DNA from: Candidatus Gastranaerophilales bacterium
Lineage (GTDB): Bacteria > Cyanobacteriota > Vampirovibrionia > Gastranaerophilales > Gastranaerophilaceae
Assembly: GCA_021202305.1 (NCBI GenBank)
Contig: JAJQDG010000072.1
Location: 1-13,693, forward strand
Length of the DNA: 13,693 nt
Direction of reading: 5' to 3'
The notes under the pieces are model-generated. The model had not been told where the DNA came from. It did no database searches and saw only the letters and a list, made by a program, of their open reading frames with translations. A program made the position numbers and the translations under genes. Of the stretch, positions 7,181 through 13,693 are shown piece by piece; positions within the stretch are counted from its first letter, which is position 1, and each line of letters starts with the position of its first letter.

Positions 7181-7498
7181 TTACAGTTTAACTTCAATGT
7201 CAACGCCTGCCGGCAAATCCATTCTTGAAAGTTCTTCCGTTGTTTGCTGGGTCGGATCATAGATATCTATAATTCGTTTATGAGTTCTCATCTCAAAGTG
7301 TTCACGAGATTTTTTATCAACATGAGGCGACCTTAAAACGCAATAAATTCTTCTTTTTGTAGGAAGCGGAATAGGCCCTGACACGGATGCGTCAGTTCTT
7401 TTTGCCGTTTCAACAATTTTAAGCGCTGAAGAATCTATTAATTTATGGTCATAAGCTTTAAGACACACTCTGATTCTTGGTCTTTTTGTATTTTCCAT
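7181..7498 (-). CDS. rpsJ: 30S ribosomal protein S10
   Basis: uS10 lies in the small-subunit head and, with NusB, forms the antitermination complex. The 105 residues match the family. The protein is strikingly cyanobacterial from residue 40 on: [20 protein letters not shown] followed by D-K-x-[16 protein letters not shown], and the end [12 protein letters not shown]. The start is the ATG at 7498, with only a weak GGGA-type site upstream. It is the first ribosomal gene of the unit here; upstream on the same strand is the giant HD gene rather than tuf. A promoter and an inverted repeat precede it. Confidence 0.98.
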   Translation of the reverse strand: MENTKRPRIRVCLKAYDHKLIDSSALKIVETAKRTDASVSGPIPLPTKRRIYCVLRSPHVDKKSREHFEMRTHKRIIDIYDPTQQTTEELSRMDLPAGVDIEVKL

Positions 7499-7527
7499 TG
7501 CTATGGTTCCCGGATTTTTACTATCAA

Positions 7528-7551
7528 TTTGCGCGCAAAAATACGCGCAAA
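7528..7551 (-). promoter_or_regulatory. GC-rich inverted repeat in the rpsJ leader
   Basis: Arms of 8 bp, TTTGCGCG (7528-7535) and CGCGCAAA (7544-7551), are separated by 8 bp; 7528-7539 alone is also a perfect 12-bp palindrome. The repeat lies at or just after the predicted transcription start of the rpsJ promoter. It could be a repressor site or a 5'-end hairpin of the ribosomal mRNA. Its high GC stands out in AT-rich surroundings. Confidence 0.5.
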
Positions 7552-7555
7552 ATTA

Positions 7556-7584
7556 AATTTAGTATAAACAAAATCCCCCGTCAA
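7556..7584 (-). promoter_or_regulatory. Sigma-70-type promoter for the ribosomal operon
   Basis: On the - strand TTGACG (7584-7579) and TAAATT (7561-7556) are separated by exactly 17 bp. The -35 is 5/6 and the -10 is 4/6 to consensus; a TATACT also lies in between but at poor spacing. The predicted start is near 7549, giving a leader of about 50 nt before rpsJ. Confidence 0.6.
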
Positions 7585-7588
7585 CACC

Positions 7589-7624
7589 TAATTTTTAAAT
7601 TTGCGTTACAAAAGTTAAAAATTA
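7589..7624 (-). repeat. AT-only inverted repeat upstream of the rpsJ promoter
   Basis: Arms TAATTTTTAA (7589-7598) and TTAAAAATTA (7615-7624) are a perfect 10-bp inverted repeat with a 16-nt loop, ending 4 nt before the -35 element. It might act as an AT-rich upstream promoter element or as a weak end signal for the HD gene transcript. With no G/C in the stem, chance is also possible. Confidence 0.3.
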
Positions 7625-7682
7625 AACAGCACTTTGAATTGCTAAGAAAAATTGTCATTTTTTGGGTTTTTAAGGCATTCTT

Positions 7683-10600
7683 TTATATCAAAACTATCGG
7701 CAGATTGTTTTCATGTGAAAAATCTAAAAGTTCTTTCGGAACTTCGTTCAAGTTTTTTGCTTTTGCAACAACAGCCTGTATTTTTGGAGTATAGCCTACA
7801 ATTTCATTATGAACAAGCTCTTTTTTATCTATAAGTTTGTCCTGATAGTCAGATATCGCTTTTTTTAAATCTGCCCCCGTAAATGTTTTGCCGCCGAGTA
7901 TGTATTCTTTTGAATCAACAATTTCAGACAGTGATGTTTTAAGCGCCAGATTATTTTTATAAAAATCCGCATATTCATCATCCGTTACGGTTTTTTCATC
8001 AATTCCAAGATTTTTAATAAGTTCGTTCCGGAAATTTTCCCTTGTATTTTTACGATAGCCGAAAACAAAATCCAGCACCCTGTTCATATCTTTTTTAATT
8101 CCCGAACCTTGATTAAAGTTATTTATGTTTACTATATTGGGATTAATTTGCGAAAGCATAACCCCGTATTTTCTATCCTGATAAGTACGTTTATATCTCG
8201 GCGTTATTAAAGATTCCGATAATACACCGCCATTGGTAGGCGATGTCAGTAATTTAGCTGTTTTTAAGTCTTGCTGTATACTGTCTGCAGAAACCATGTG
8301 AACAAGCAATTTTAAATCATCTTTTTTAAGCCCGTGTTCAAAACCGTATTTGCCCATGTCTTCATTTTTATCAATTTCATTAAAATTCACTACGCTGTAT
8401 TGAACGCCGTTTTTAGTTTCTTTATTGGCGGAAAATTTACTGAAATCAACTATTCTAGAAGGCAAGAGCATACATCCTGTCGAATAAAAACGGTTTAATT
8501 TTTCTTCAACCGGTGCCAATTTTGAAGGTTCAAGATTTTCCTTAAAGCGTTCGTAAAAACTGTCGCTTACCGCCATTAAATCTGATTTTGCCATTATTTT
8601 TGCAATATCAAAATCATTCGGGCGGCGGAAACAGTATGCGGTTTCTTCGGGCGATTTTTTGCCTGTTGAATATTGTTCAAGCCAGTGATGATTTTTAACA
8701 AGTTCATAGACCCTATCCCTTGTTTCGGGGTTTTTGAAGAATTTTTTAATAATACTTCTTGTATATATGGCGGAAGGGTCTTGATGACCTTTATCAATTA
8801 CATTTTCTTGCTTTGCAATATCATGGAATATGCAGGCGGTCTTTAACATTGTTTTATCAAGGGGATTTAACTTCTTATAATTTGGATCATCTATAGAATA
8901 TGCAAGAACAAGAAGCTGGTGTATATCAAGAGAATACTTATGGGTTCCGTGCTGTTTTTTTCCTATAGTATTAATAAATTCAGGGCATGCCTTTATAATT
9001 TTATTTATTTCGTTATCAAATTCGCTGTTTCCTGATATTGATTTATTTTCATACAAAAACTTGCGGCAAATTTCATAAGCTTTATTTTGAAATTCGTCAT
9101 TTCTATCCAGTTTATCCGGCGCAATTATCCCTTCCCAGCCGGTTATTTCTTTATCAAAGCAAAAATTAGCGCCTGTTTTTTCAGATAATATTGAAACTTT
9201 TTCTTCATCGTCTGCGATTGCATTTAAATCAGCCAGAAATTCTTCTCTCGGGTATGAAATTTCAAGCCCTTTTTTCATATTTTCCATAATCGGAATTGAA
9301 TCTTTTATGACATTTTCAAAATGCGTTAACCCGTTTTCTTCAACCGTTACGCTTCCAAGACAGTCGTTAATAAAGGTTTTTATATCTTTTTTATCTGTCG
9401 GAATTGAAATATCGGTCACAGAAAGGCTTCTGTCAACATCGGCTATTATTTTATCAATAAAATCTCTTGAAATTTTACTGTTTTTAACCTCGCCCGAGTC
9501 CATTTTTTCCGCAAGTGCAGAAAGTGTCCTTAAAATCATGGTTTTAGATTTAAAGTCGGTATTTTCAGGTATGTGTCCGTTTTTTATAAAAGGAACCATT
9601 ATATCCCTTACAAAAGAGGTGTTTAGAATATCAGGTGAAGCGGACAGTAAATCTATTACTTTTTCGTACGTTTCATTATCAAAATCGTCATACTCCTTAT
9701 CGTCTTGAAGGCAGGCTTCAAAAACATCGGAAAAATGAAATAAACGCGCTTTGGTATCGGCATATTCAAGCAGCTTTTCACGCATGAAAGGACCTAATTT
9801 TGTTTCATTATCGCTGCCGTGGTTATGATACAGTAATTCCAGCGAATGTAGTGTTTGACTGTCCATTTTTCCTCTTTTTAAAAGTTCGAAAATGAAATTT
9901 TTTTGTGTTTCATCATCGCCTACGGTAAGAATTTTTTCATTTAAATCAAATCGGGGGAATTGTTTTAATAAATCGGCAGCAAAAACCATTCTTTCCTGAT
10001 TGCAAAAACCGTTTTCATCAAAACAGGCATTTGCAACGGGAATAAAATTCTCATATACTTTAGTTTTATTACTGTATCCGATATTATCATAAATATCTTG
10101 CAGGCTGGCAAGAATAAATTTTGAATTATCTGCCCCTTTTTGTTTATATGTGCGCAGCACTTCCGAAGCTGTATCATAGCGTTCTGTTTTATCTACAACA
10201 TCCAATCCGAAATTAAAAAGCTCTTTAGATACTTCTCCGTTTTCATCTTTTGTTTCATCAAAAAAATTGCATAATTCTTCAGCGGGAGAAGCTAAACTAA
10301 GCGCCCATACCGCGGGGCGTTCCAACAATTCTTGCATGTATTTATAATTTGTTTTACTGAAATGCCCGTCTTTATTTTTCAAGGATTTTAAAAAAGTCCA
10401 CATATTATTCTCAAAATCTTCCTGCTTTTTAACGGGGGTTTTTGTGGTATTGGATCTTAAACTGTTTGAAATTTTTCTGCCGGCTGATTTTAAAAAAGTA
10501 CTTTTATGAAAACAATATTCATCAACAAATTTTCGCGCAATGGGGCTTATTTCGCCTGTTTGCATGTCAACGCTTTCTCTAACTGTGGGGTAAACATTGG

Positions 10601-11738
10601 CAGGCATCAGGACAATTTCATCCGGCATATCTTTACTTCTTTTTTCAAGTTCTTTTTCATATTTTTGCATATTAATATCAAAAAGACCGGTTTTAGGGTT
10701 TACATATTTATGTCCCGTAAAATCTGTTAACGATCTGTCTTGTATTGCTTTTTGAAAATCTTCAATATTATCTTCGTTTATTGAATTAAAAATCTCAAAC
10801 AAGCCTTCATCATCAAAAATTGCCGCTTGTAATTGCCCCCGTGTACAAACACAAAGGGATTTTGCCGCTTCTTTTTTAACGGGGCTGTTTTCTTCAATTA
10901 AAGAATCCAATGTCGAAAATTTTAAAGGGCAAATACTGATGTCAGGCGAAATTAAATTTTTAAAATATTCAAAAAATGTATCATCCTCATCATCAATATG
11001 ACTGTTTAAGGAAGACAATATATTATTTATGTATTCTTCTTCGCTAATATTCCTTCCCCTTGATGTTTTAAAAAATGTTTTAAAATCTTCGGGCGTTAAT
11101 TTGCCGGATTGGAGTATATTTCCAATTGCAGAAACCTGACCGGTTTTCAGGTCAAATTTTTCAATTAAATCCTGCGCGGTTTCATCATTTTGCATGCTCT
11201 TTTTAAAATTAAAATAAGAATCCATTTCGCTATTCACGATATCTGCGGTTTTTCGATCCTCTTTATCAAGTTTTTGATATACCATTACATTTAAGTATTC
11301 CAGCTTTTCTTCCGTAGAATAGTTTTCATTTGAAAGAACATCTGTCAGAAAATTTTTATTTGTTTCAAAATCAAATTTCGGATAAGAAAGAAAGGGGATA
11401 ATGTAGCTAGATGCGTTTGCCGCCGTGTCTAAAGAAGTATCGGGGCAAAGTTCAAGCCAAATATCTGCAAAGGCACGCGCGTTTTTATTTTCGGTTGCTG
11501 CAAACGCCCGATATTCCAATATATCATACATTTTTTTTCTTATATCTTCAATATCAGGTTTAACTTTGCCCTTAAAGGAAATTCCTATGGCTTGCTGCCA
11601 GTATGAAGGATTATTGGGAGTTCGGGCAAAAGCCTGTTTTTCTTCAGATCCGGTTTTTTCTTTTGCAGGCATGCTATAGGCTTTTGTTTTAACTTCACCT
11701 GTTTTTGCATTTTGATTATTTATGCCGTTAAATTCCAA
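7683..11738 (-). CDS. Giant HD-domain protein, function unknown
   Basis: This encodes 1351 residues from a TTG at 11738, supported by AGGA 7 nt upstream. I recognise only one domain. At about 930-1060 a metal-dependent HD phosphohydrolase domain has H933, H940, H972-D973 (F-H-D-I-A-K), H985, H1017-H1018 and D1053; H-K-Y-S-L-D-I-H resembles the Y-T-V-D-E-H stretch of the GlnD HD domain. Residues 1-58 look disordered, polar and end in I-S-F-K-G-K. Residues about 60-900 are highly charged and apparently all helical, possibly a solenoid, without clear repeats by eye. Residues about 1110-1351 form a separate domain with N-Q-G-S-G at 1209-1213 and H-N-E-I-V-G-Y at 1310-1316. No signal peptide or membrane segment is seen. 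A nucleotide or phosphoester substrate is inferred from the HD residues only. It lies upstream of rpsJ on the same strand and is divergent from the endonuclease IV-like gene. Confidence 0.8.
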   Translation of the reverse strand: MEFNGINNQNAKTGEVKTKAYSMPAKEKTGSEEKQAFARTPNNPSYWQQAIGISFKGKVKPDIEDIRKKMYDILEYRAFAATENKNARAFADIWLELCPDTSLDTAANASSYIIPFLSYPKFDFETNKNFLTDVLSNENYSTEEKLEYLNVMVYQKLDKEDRKTADIVNSEMDSYFNFKKSMQNDETAQDLIEKFDLKTGQVSAIGNILQSGKLTPEDFKTFFKTSRGRNISEEEYINNILSSLNSHIDDEDDTFFEYFKNLISPDISICPLKFSTLDSLIEENSPVKKEAAKSLCVCTRGQLQAAIFDDEGLFEIFNSINEDNIEDFQKAIQDRSLTDFTGHKYVNPKTGLFDINMQKYEKELEKRSKDMPDEIVLMPANVYPTVRESVDMQTGEISPIARKFVDEYCFHKSTFLKSAGRKISNSLRSNTTKTPVKKQEDFENNMWTFLKSLKNKDGHFSKTNYKYMQELLERPAVWALSLASPAEELCNFFDETKDENGEVSKELFNFGLDVVDKTERYDTASEVLRTYKQKGADNSKFILASLQDIYDNIGYSNKTKVYENFIPVANACFDENGFCNQERMVFAADLLKQFPRFDLNEKILTVGDDETQKNFIFELLKRGKMDSQTLHSLELLYHNHGSDNETKLGPFMREKLLEYADTKARLFHFSDVFEACLQDDKEYDDFDNETYEKVIDLLSASPDILNTSFVRDIMVPFIKNGHIPENTDFKSKTMILRTLSALAEKMDSGEVKNSKISRDFIDKIIADVDRSLSVTDISIPTDKKDIKTFINDCLGSVTVEENGLTHFENVIKDSIPIMENMKKGLEISYPREEFLADLNAIADDEEKVSILSEKTGANFCFDKEITGWEGIIAPDKLDRNDEFQNKAYEICRKFLYENKSISGNSEFDNEINKIIKACPEFINTIGKKQHGTHKYSLDIHQLLVLAYSIDDPNYKKLNPLDKTMLKTACIFHDIAKQENVIDKGHQDPSAIYTRSIIKKFFKNPETRDRVYELVKNHHWLEQYSTGKKSPEETAYCFRRPNDFDIAKIMAKSDLMAVSDSFYERFKENLEPSKLAPVEEKLNRFYSTGCMLLPSRIVDFSKFSANKETKNGVQYSVVNFNEIDKNEDMGKYGFEHGLKKDDLKLLVHMVSADSIQQDLKTAKLLTSPTNGGVLSESLITPRYKRTYQDRKYGVMLSQINPNIVNINNFNQGSGIKKDMNRVLDFVFGYRKNTRENFRNELIKNLGIDEKTVTDDEYADFYKNNLALKTSLSEIVDSKEYILGGKTFTGADLKKAISDYQDKLIDKKELVHNEIVGYTPKIQAVVAKAKNLNEVPKELLDFSHENNLPIVLI

Positions 11739-11745
11739 TTTTAAA

Positions 11746-11749
11746 TCCT
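11746..11749 (-). promoter_or_regulatory. Ribosome binding site supporting the TTG start of the HD gene
   Basis: AGGA on the - strand stands 7 nt before the TTG at 11738. The next Met codon is residue 23 and has no better site, so the TTG is preferred. No clear promoter for this gene was found in the 72-bp divergent gap. Confidence 0.5.
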
Positions 11750-11774
11750 GATTTTAACCTTCCTTTACTTACTA

Positions 11775-11803
11775 TCGACAAAATCACAAATAAACTTTAT
11801 ACT
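11775..11803 (+). promoter_or_regulatory. Strong sigma-70-type promoter giving a leaderless mRNA
   Basis: TCGACA (11775-11780) and TATACT (11798-11803) are separated by 17 bp, each 5/6 to consensus. The ATG of the next gene begins 8 nt after the -10, where transcription would start, and there is no Shine-Dalgarno sequence. A 13-base palindrome, TTCATA-T-TATGAA (11803-11815), covers the start point and could be an operator. Confidence 0.7.
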
Positions 11804-11810
11804 TCATATT

Positions 11811-12626
11811 ATGAACAGGTTAAATTTCTTAACAGCAGGAATTCCGTTAAGCGCAAAAGATTACACGGATGGGTTTAAAACGCTTCAAAATATGGGGCTT
11901 AACGGTATGGAGCTTGAATTTGTACGCGGGGTTAGAATTTCAGAAAAATCAAAGCAGGCCGTTTTATCGCGCGATGAAAATTTGGTAATAACATCTCATG
12001 CGCCATTTTATGTAAATTTAAACTCTGACGATGAAGAAAAAATTGAAGCAAGCATTGCAAGAATTATTGAAACCGCTGAAATGACGGAAAGTTTGGGGGG
12101 CTGGTCAATAACATACCATGCTGCATATTATATGGGAAATTCTGCTGAAAATACATTTAATAAGGTGGTTGAAGGACATAAGAAAATTTTTAGCGCGCTT
12201 AATAATTCAAAAATTTGGATTCGCCCTGAAACAACCGGCAAAAAAACACAATGGGGCGATATAGATGAAATCATTGCCCTTTCAAAAGAATTTGAACGGG
12301 TGCTGCCCTGTGTTGATTTTTCGCACATTTATGCGCGCGAAACAGGCGCATATAATACCTATGATGAATTTTGCAAAATTTTTGATAAAGTAGGAAAAAA
12401 TTTAGGCAGCACTGCTCTTGAAAATTTTCATGCGCATATTGCAGGAATTGAATACACTCAAAAAGGCGAACGCAAGCATTTAAATCTTGAAGAAAGCGAT
12501 TTTAATTACAAAGATTTATTGTGCGCATTTAAGGCTTTTGGCATAAAAGGCGTAATTGTGTGCGAAAGCCCGAATATTGAAGAAGATTGCAAGCTTTTAT
12601 CAGATTATTATCAATCCGTGATTTAA
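11811..12626 (+). CDS. Endonuclease IV (Nfo)-like AP endonuclease, archaeal type
   Basis: This 271-residue TIM barrel belongs to the xylose isomerase-like / AP endonuclease 2 superfamily. The closest remembered relatives are archaeal Nfo-type proteins with T-A-G-I-P at the start, G-M-E-L-E-F-V-R-G-V-R, and H-A-P-F-Y-V-N-L-N-S. Endonuclease IV cleaves DNA 5' to abasic sites using three zinc ions. Candidate metal ligands are H63, H103, E140, D169, H172, H207 and/or H209, H223 and E252, lining up with E. coli H69, H109, E145, D179, H182, H216, H231 and E261. The D229 position is not clearly kept (E220 or R221), as expected for this subgroup. Sugar-isomerase activity cannot be excluded, but P-E-T-T-G-K and C-V-D-F-S-H favour the nuclease. 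It is apparently translated from a leaderless mRNA and ends before two tandem hairpins. Confidence 0.8.
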   Translation: MNRLNFLTAGIPLSAKDYTDGFKTLQNMGLNGMELEFVRGVRISEKSKQAVLSRDENLVITSHAPFYVNLNSDDEEKIEASIARIIETAEMTESLGGWSITYHAAYYMGNSAENTFNKVVEGHKKIFSALNNSKIWIRPETTGKKTQWGDIDEIIALSKEFERVLPCVDFSHIYARETGAYNTYDEFCKIFDKVGKNLGSTALENFHAHIAGIEYTQKGERKHLNLEESDFNYKDLLCAFKAFGIKGVIVCESPNIEEDCKLLSDYYQSVI

Positions 12627-12639
12627 TTTTGAGGATTCG

Positions 12640-12684
12640 GATGACTCAAAAGGTCATCACGCGGAAAAATTAAAATTTTTCCGC
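12640..12684 (+). terminator. Tandem hairpins ending the endonuclease gene
   Basis: A 6-bp stem (12640-12645 and 12653-12658) is followed by a stem of at least 9 bp (12661-12669 and 12676-12684, GCGGAAAAA/TTTTTCCGC). Five T residues follow at 12691-12695, six bases after the stem. The second hairpin is a likely intrinsic terminator; the first may assist it. The gap to the next gene (12627-12785) holds no other gene. Confidence 0.65.
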
Positions 12685-12736
12685 AAACCCTTTTTATAAT
12701 TCAAATGCGAGAAACCGCCTAAAAAATGCCGCCAAT

Positions 12737-12765
12737 TTGCGATTTAATTTTTTTTATGATTAAAT
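12737..12765 (+). promoter_or_regulatory. Possible promoter for secG
   Basis: TTGCGA (12737-12742) and TTAAAT (12760-12765) are 17 bp apart, each 4/6 to consensus. Placement between a terminator and the ribosome binding site of secG is right, but AT-rich DNA yields such matches easily. Confidence 0.35.
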
Positions 12766-12785
12766 GAAGAAAAAAGGCAAAAAAT

Positions 12786-13013
12786 ATGGTTCATTTTTTA
12801 TACATAATCCAAATTATTTCAGGTTTATTTTTAATTCTGCTTGTTTTACTGCATTCTCCAAAGGGCGATGGAATGAGCGGAATGATGGGTTCGGCAAGCC
12901 AGTTGTTTGCATCTCAAAAAACAGCTGAAAAAGGCTTAAATAAAGTTACTTATATAACAGGCGGGATTTTTATACTGACAACTTTAATTCTCGGGCTCGG
13001 ACTTTTAAAATAA
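12786..13013 (+). CDS. secG: Preprotein translocase subunit SecG
   Basis: SecG is the small inner-membrane partner of SecY and SecE and assists protein export. The 75-residue protein has two hydrophobic segments, about 4-22 and 54-74, joined by a loop with H-S-P-K-G-D-G at 23-29 and G-S-A-S-Q-L-F at 35-41. H-S-P-K-G-D-G rather than the proteobacterial Q-x-G-K-G is typical of cyanobacterial SecG and supports the lineage call. The A-E-K-x-L-N-K loop before the second segment also fits. The ATG has AAGG about 8 nt upstream. It stands alone, with a terminator before it and a convergent pilin-like gene after it. Confidence 0.93.
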   Translation: MVHFLYIIQIISGLFLILLVLLHSPKGDGMSGMMGSASQLFASQKTAEKGLNKVTYITGGIFILTTLILGLGLLK

Positions 13014-13051
13014 TCTGCTTAAAGCTATACTGTCATAAATTTAGCTATAGC

Positions 13052-13071
13052 GGTGCTTTTCGCCAATTTTT
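13052..13071 (+). terminator. Weak terminator candidate after secG
   Basis: A 4-bp stem with one G-U pair (13052-13055 and 13061-13064) is followed by AATTTTT ending at 13071. The position between convergent genes is right, but the stem is too short for confidence. Confidence 0.3.
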
Positions 13072-13105
13072 AATGTTTTAAACCGGCATATTTATTTTTT
13101 AAAAA

Positions 13106-13693
13106 CTATTTTCCGCTAAGAACCTTATAGGCGCAATCACGGCCTGTTGTGCTGCAATTTGCGCTCTCGTTATCGGTTCCTGCGGGTAAAAGCCCTTTAT
13201 CTGTTAAAAGAAAGACATAAATATCTTTACCCAATGTATTTGGCTTTTTTTCACCGTTTAAATCAACCGTAACCGACAAATTTGTATCATCAATTGCAAG
13301 GAGGCTGTCCTTATTAAACCCCAGCAGATATTGCGCATTAGAATTAGTATAGCAATCAAGCTGAACCATTGTTCCGTCATTTAAAATAAAATAATACATT
13401 TCAGGCTGGTTAGGTGTGCTTAAAAAGACAGAATTATTTATCAAATAGCTGGGAAAAGGAAAACACCCTTCATCATGCCCGCAAATTTTTTGAACAGACA
13501 GATATTTAAAAAGTTTTTCTGCAACTTCTGTTGTAAAAGAAAGAGAGTGAGAATAATTCCAGGTTCTAAAATCATCATTATCCAGACTTGCAATAAGGTT
13601 AAATGCATTTTGAAAAACGGAAAAATTCTTCTTCAGGGCAGATTTAAACTGGTGTTCATTTATATTTGTAATAACAGAAGGTATAGTCATCGC
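13106..13693 (-). CDS. Pilin-like (pseudopilin family) protein, 5' end missing
   Basis: The frame is open from the window edge (GCG, Ala, at 13693-13691) to a TAG at 13106-13108, so the ATG at 13690 is internal and the true start lies beyond the window. The first visible residues, A-M-T-I-P-S-V-I, look like the end of the hydrophobic prepilin helix (G-V-V-A-A-x-T-I-P-S), followed by an amphipathic helix. The globular part has I-L-N-D-G-T-M-V-Q-L, then D-L-N-G-E-K-K-P-N-T-L-G-K-D-I-Y-V-F and a C-terminal Cys pair, matching the partial gene at the left edge. It is expected to be processed by prepilin peptidase and to act in the envelope; the partner system is not visible. It is convergent with secG. 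Confidence 0.75.
   Translation of the reverse strand, partial: AMTIPSVITNINEHQFKSALKKNFSVFQNAFNLIASLDNDDFRTWNYSHSLSFTTEVAEKLFKYLSVQKICGHDEGCFPFPSYLINNSVFLSTPNQPEMYYFILNDGTMVQLDCYTNSNAQYLLGFNKDSLLAIDDTNLSVTVDLNGEKKPNTLGKDIYVFLLTDKGLLPAGTDNESANCSTTGRDCAYKVLSGK

Noticed and set aside
7629..7644. Hairpin after the HD gene stop as an intrinsic terminator
   Set aside because: The stem is only 4 bp (AGCA/TGCT); the HD gene and rpsJ could be partly co-transcribed.
9307..9708. Open frame of 133 codons on the + strand inside the giant HD gene
   Set aside because: It is antisense to a continuous 4-kb coding frame, has no recognisable domain, and is rich in Ser, Phe and Leu as expected for a reverse-strand shadow.
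11739..11810. Promoter for the HD gene in the divergent gap
   Set aside because: Candidate -10 boxes such as GATAGT lack a reasonable -35 at proper spacing; a promoter must exist but I cannot place it.
1..13693. Alternative genetic code with UGA as an amino acid
   Set aside because: No gene needs an in-frame TGA to reach normal length and Trp is encoded by TGG, so only avoidance of TGA stops is supported.

Overview
The window is AT-rich bacterial chromosome. The best fit is a non-photosynthetic relative of the Cyanobacteria, of the Melainabacteria / Gastranaerophilales kind. S10, S14, S3, L2, L3, L4 and SecG all read like cyanobacterial versions: S14 ends LLPGVxKSSW, SecG has HSPKGDG, and the last two thirds of S10 is nearly the cyanobacterial consensus. 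Yet S14 is the short zinc form, L24 carries a zinc ribbon, there are pilin-like proteins at both edges, and nothing photosynthetic is present. This placement rests on remembered family signatures, not on a search.

Layout: (1) 1-530, + strand: the 3' part of a pilin-like protein. (2) 531-721: intergenic, with a strong palindromic hairpin that can end transcription from both sides. (3) 722-7498, - strand: a ribosomal protein operon in the order rpsJ, rplC, rplD, rplW, rplB, rpsS, rplV, rpsC, rplP, rpmC, rpsQ, rplN, rplX, rplE, rpsN. It stops after rpsN, so the usual rpsH-rplF continuation is not here. Most junctions are tight (overlap to about 20 nt). The exceptions are rpsJ-rplC (142 nt) and rplX-rplE (82 nt, two hairpins). 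A promoter and a GC-rich inverted repeat lie ahead of rpsJ. (4) 7683-11738, - strand: one very large gene for a 1351-residue protein with a long helical N-terminal part, a GlnD-like HD phosphohydrolase domain near residues 930-1060 and a separate C-terminal domain of unknown function. (5) 11811-12626, + strand: an archaeal-type endonuclease IV-like TIM barrel, divergent from the large gene and apparently read from a leaderless mRNA. (6) 12786-13013, + strand: secG. (7) 13106-13693, - strand: a second pilin-like protein that runs off the window.

The ribosomal genes and secG serve protein synthesis and export. The endonuclease IV-like gene is probably DNA base-excision repair. The giant HD protein is the least explained element and the best candidate for undescribed biology. 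Its C-terminal end holds an N-E-x-x-x-Y pattern reminiscent of the catalytic glutamate strand of PARP-type ADP-ribosyltransferases; this is only a hypothesis. No tRNA, rRNA, CRISPR array, insertion sequence or phage gene is visible. No gene-free stretch exceeds 300 bases.
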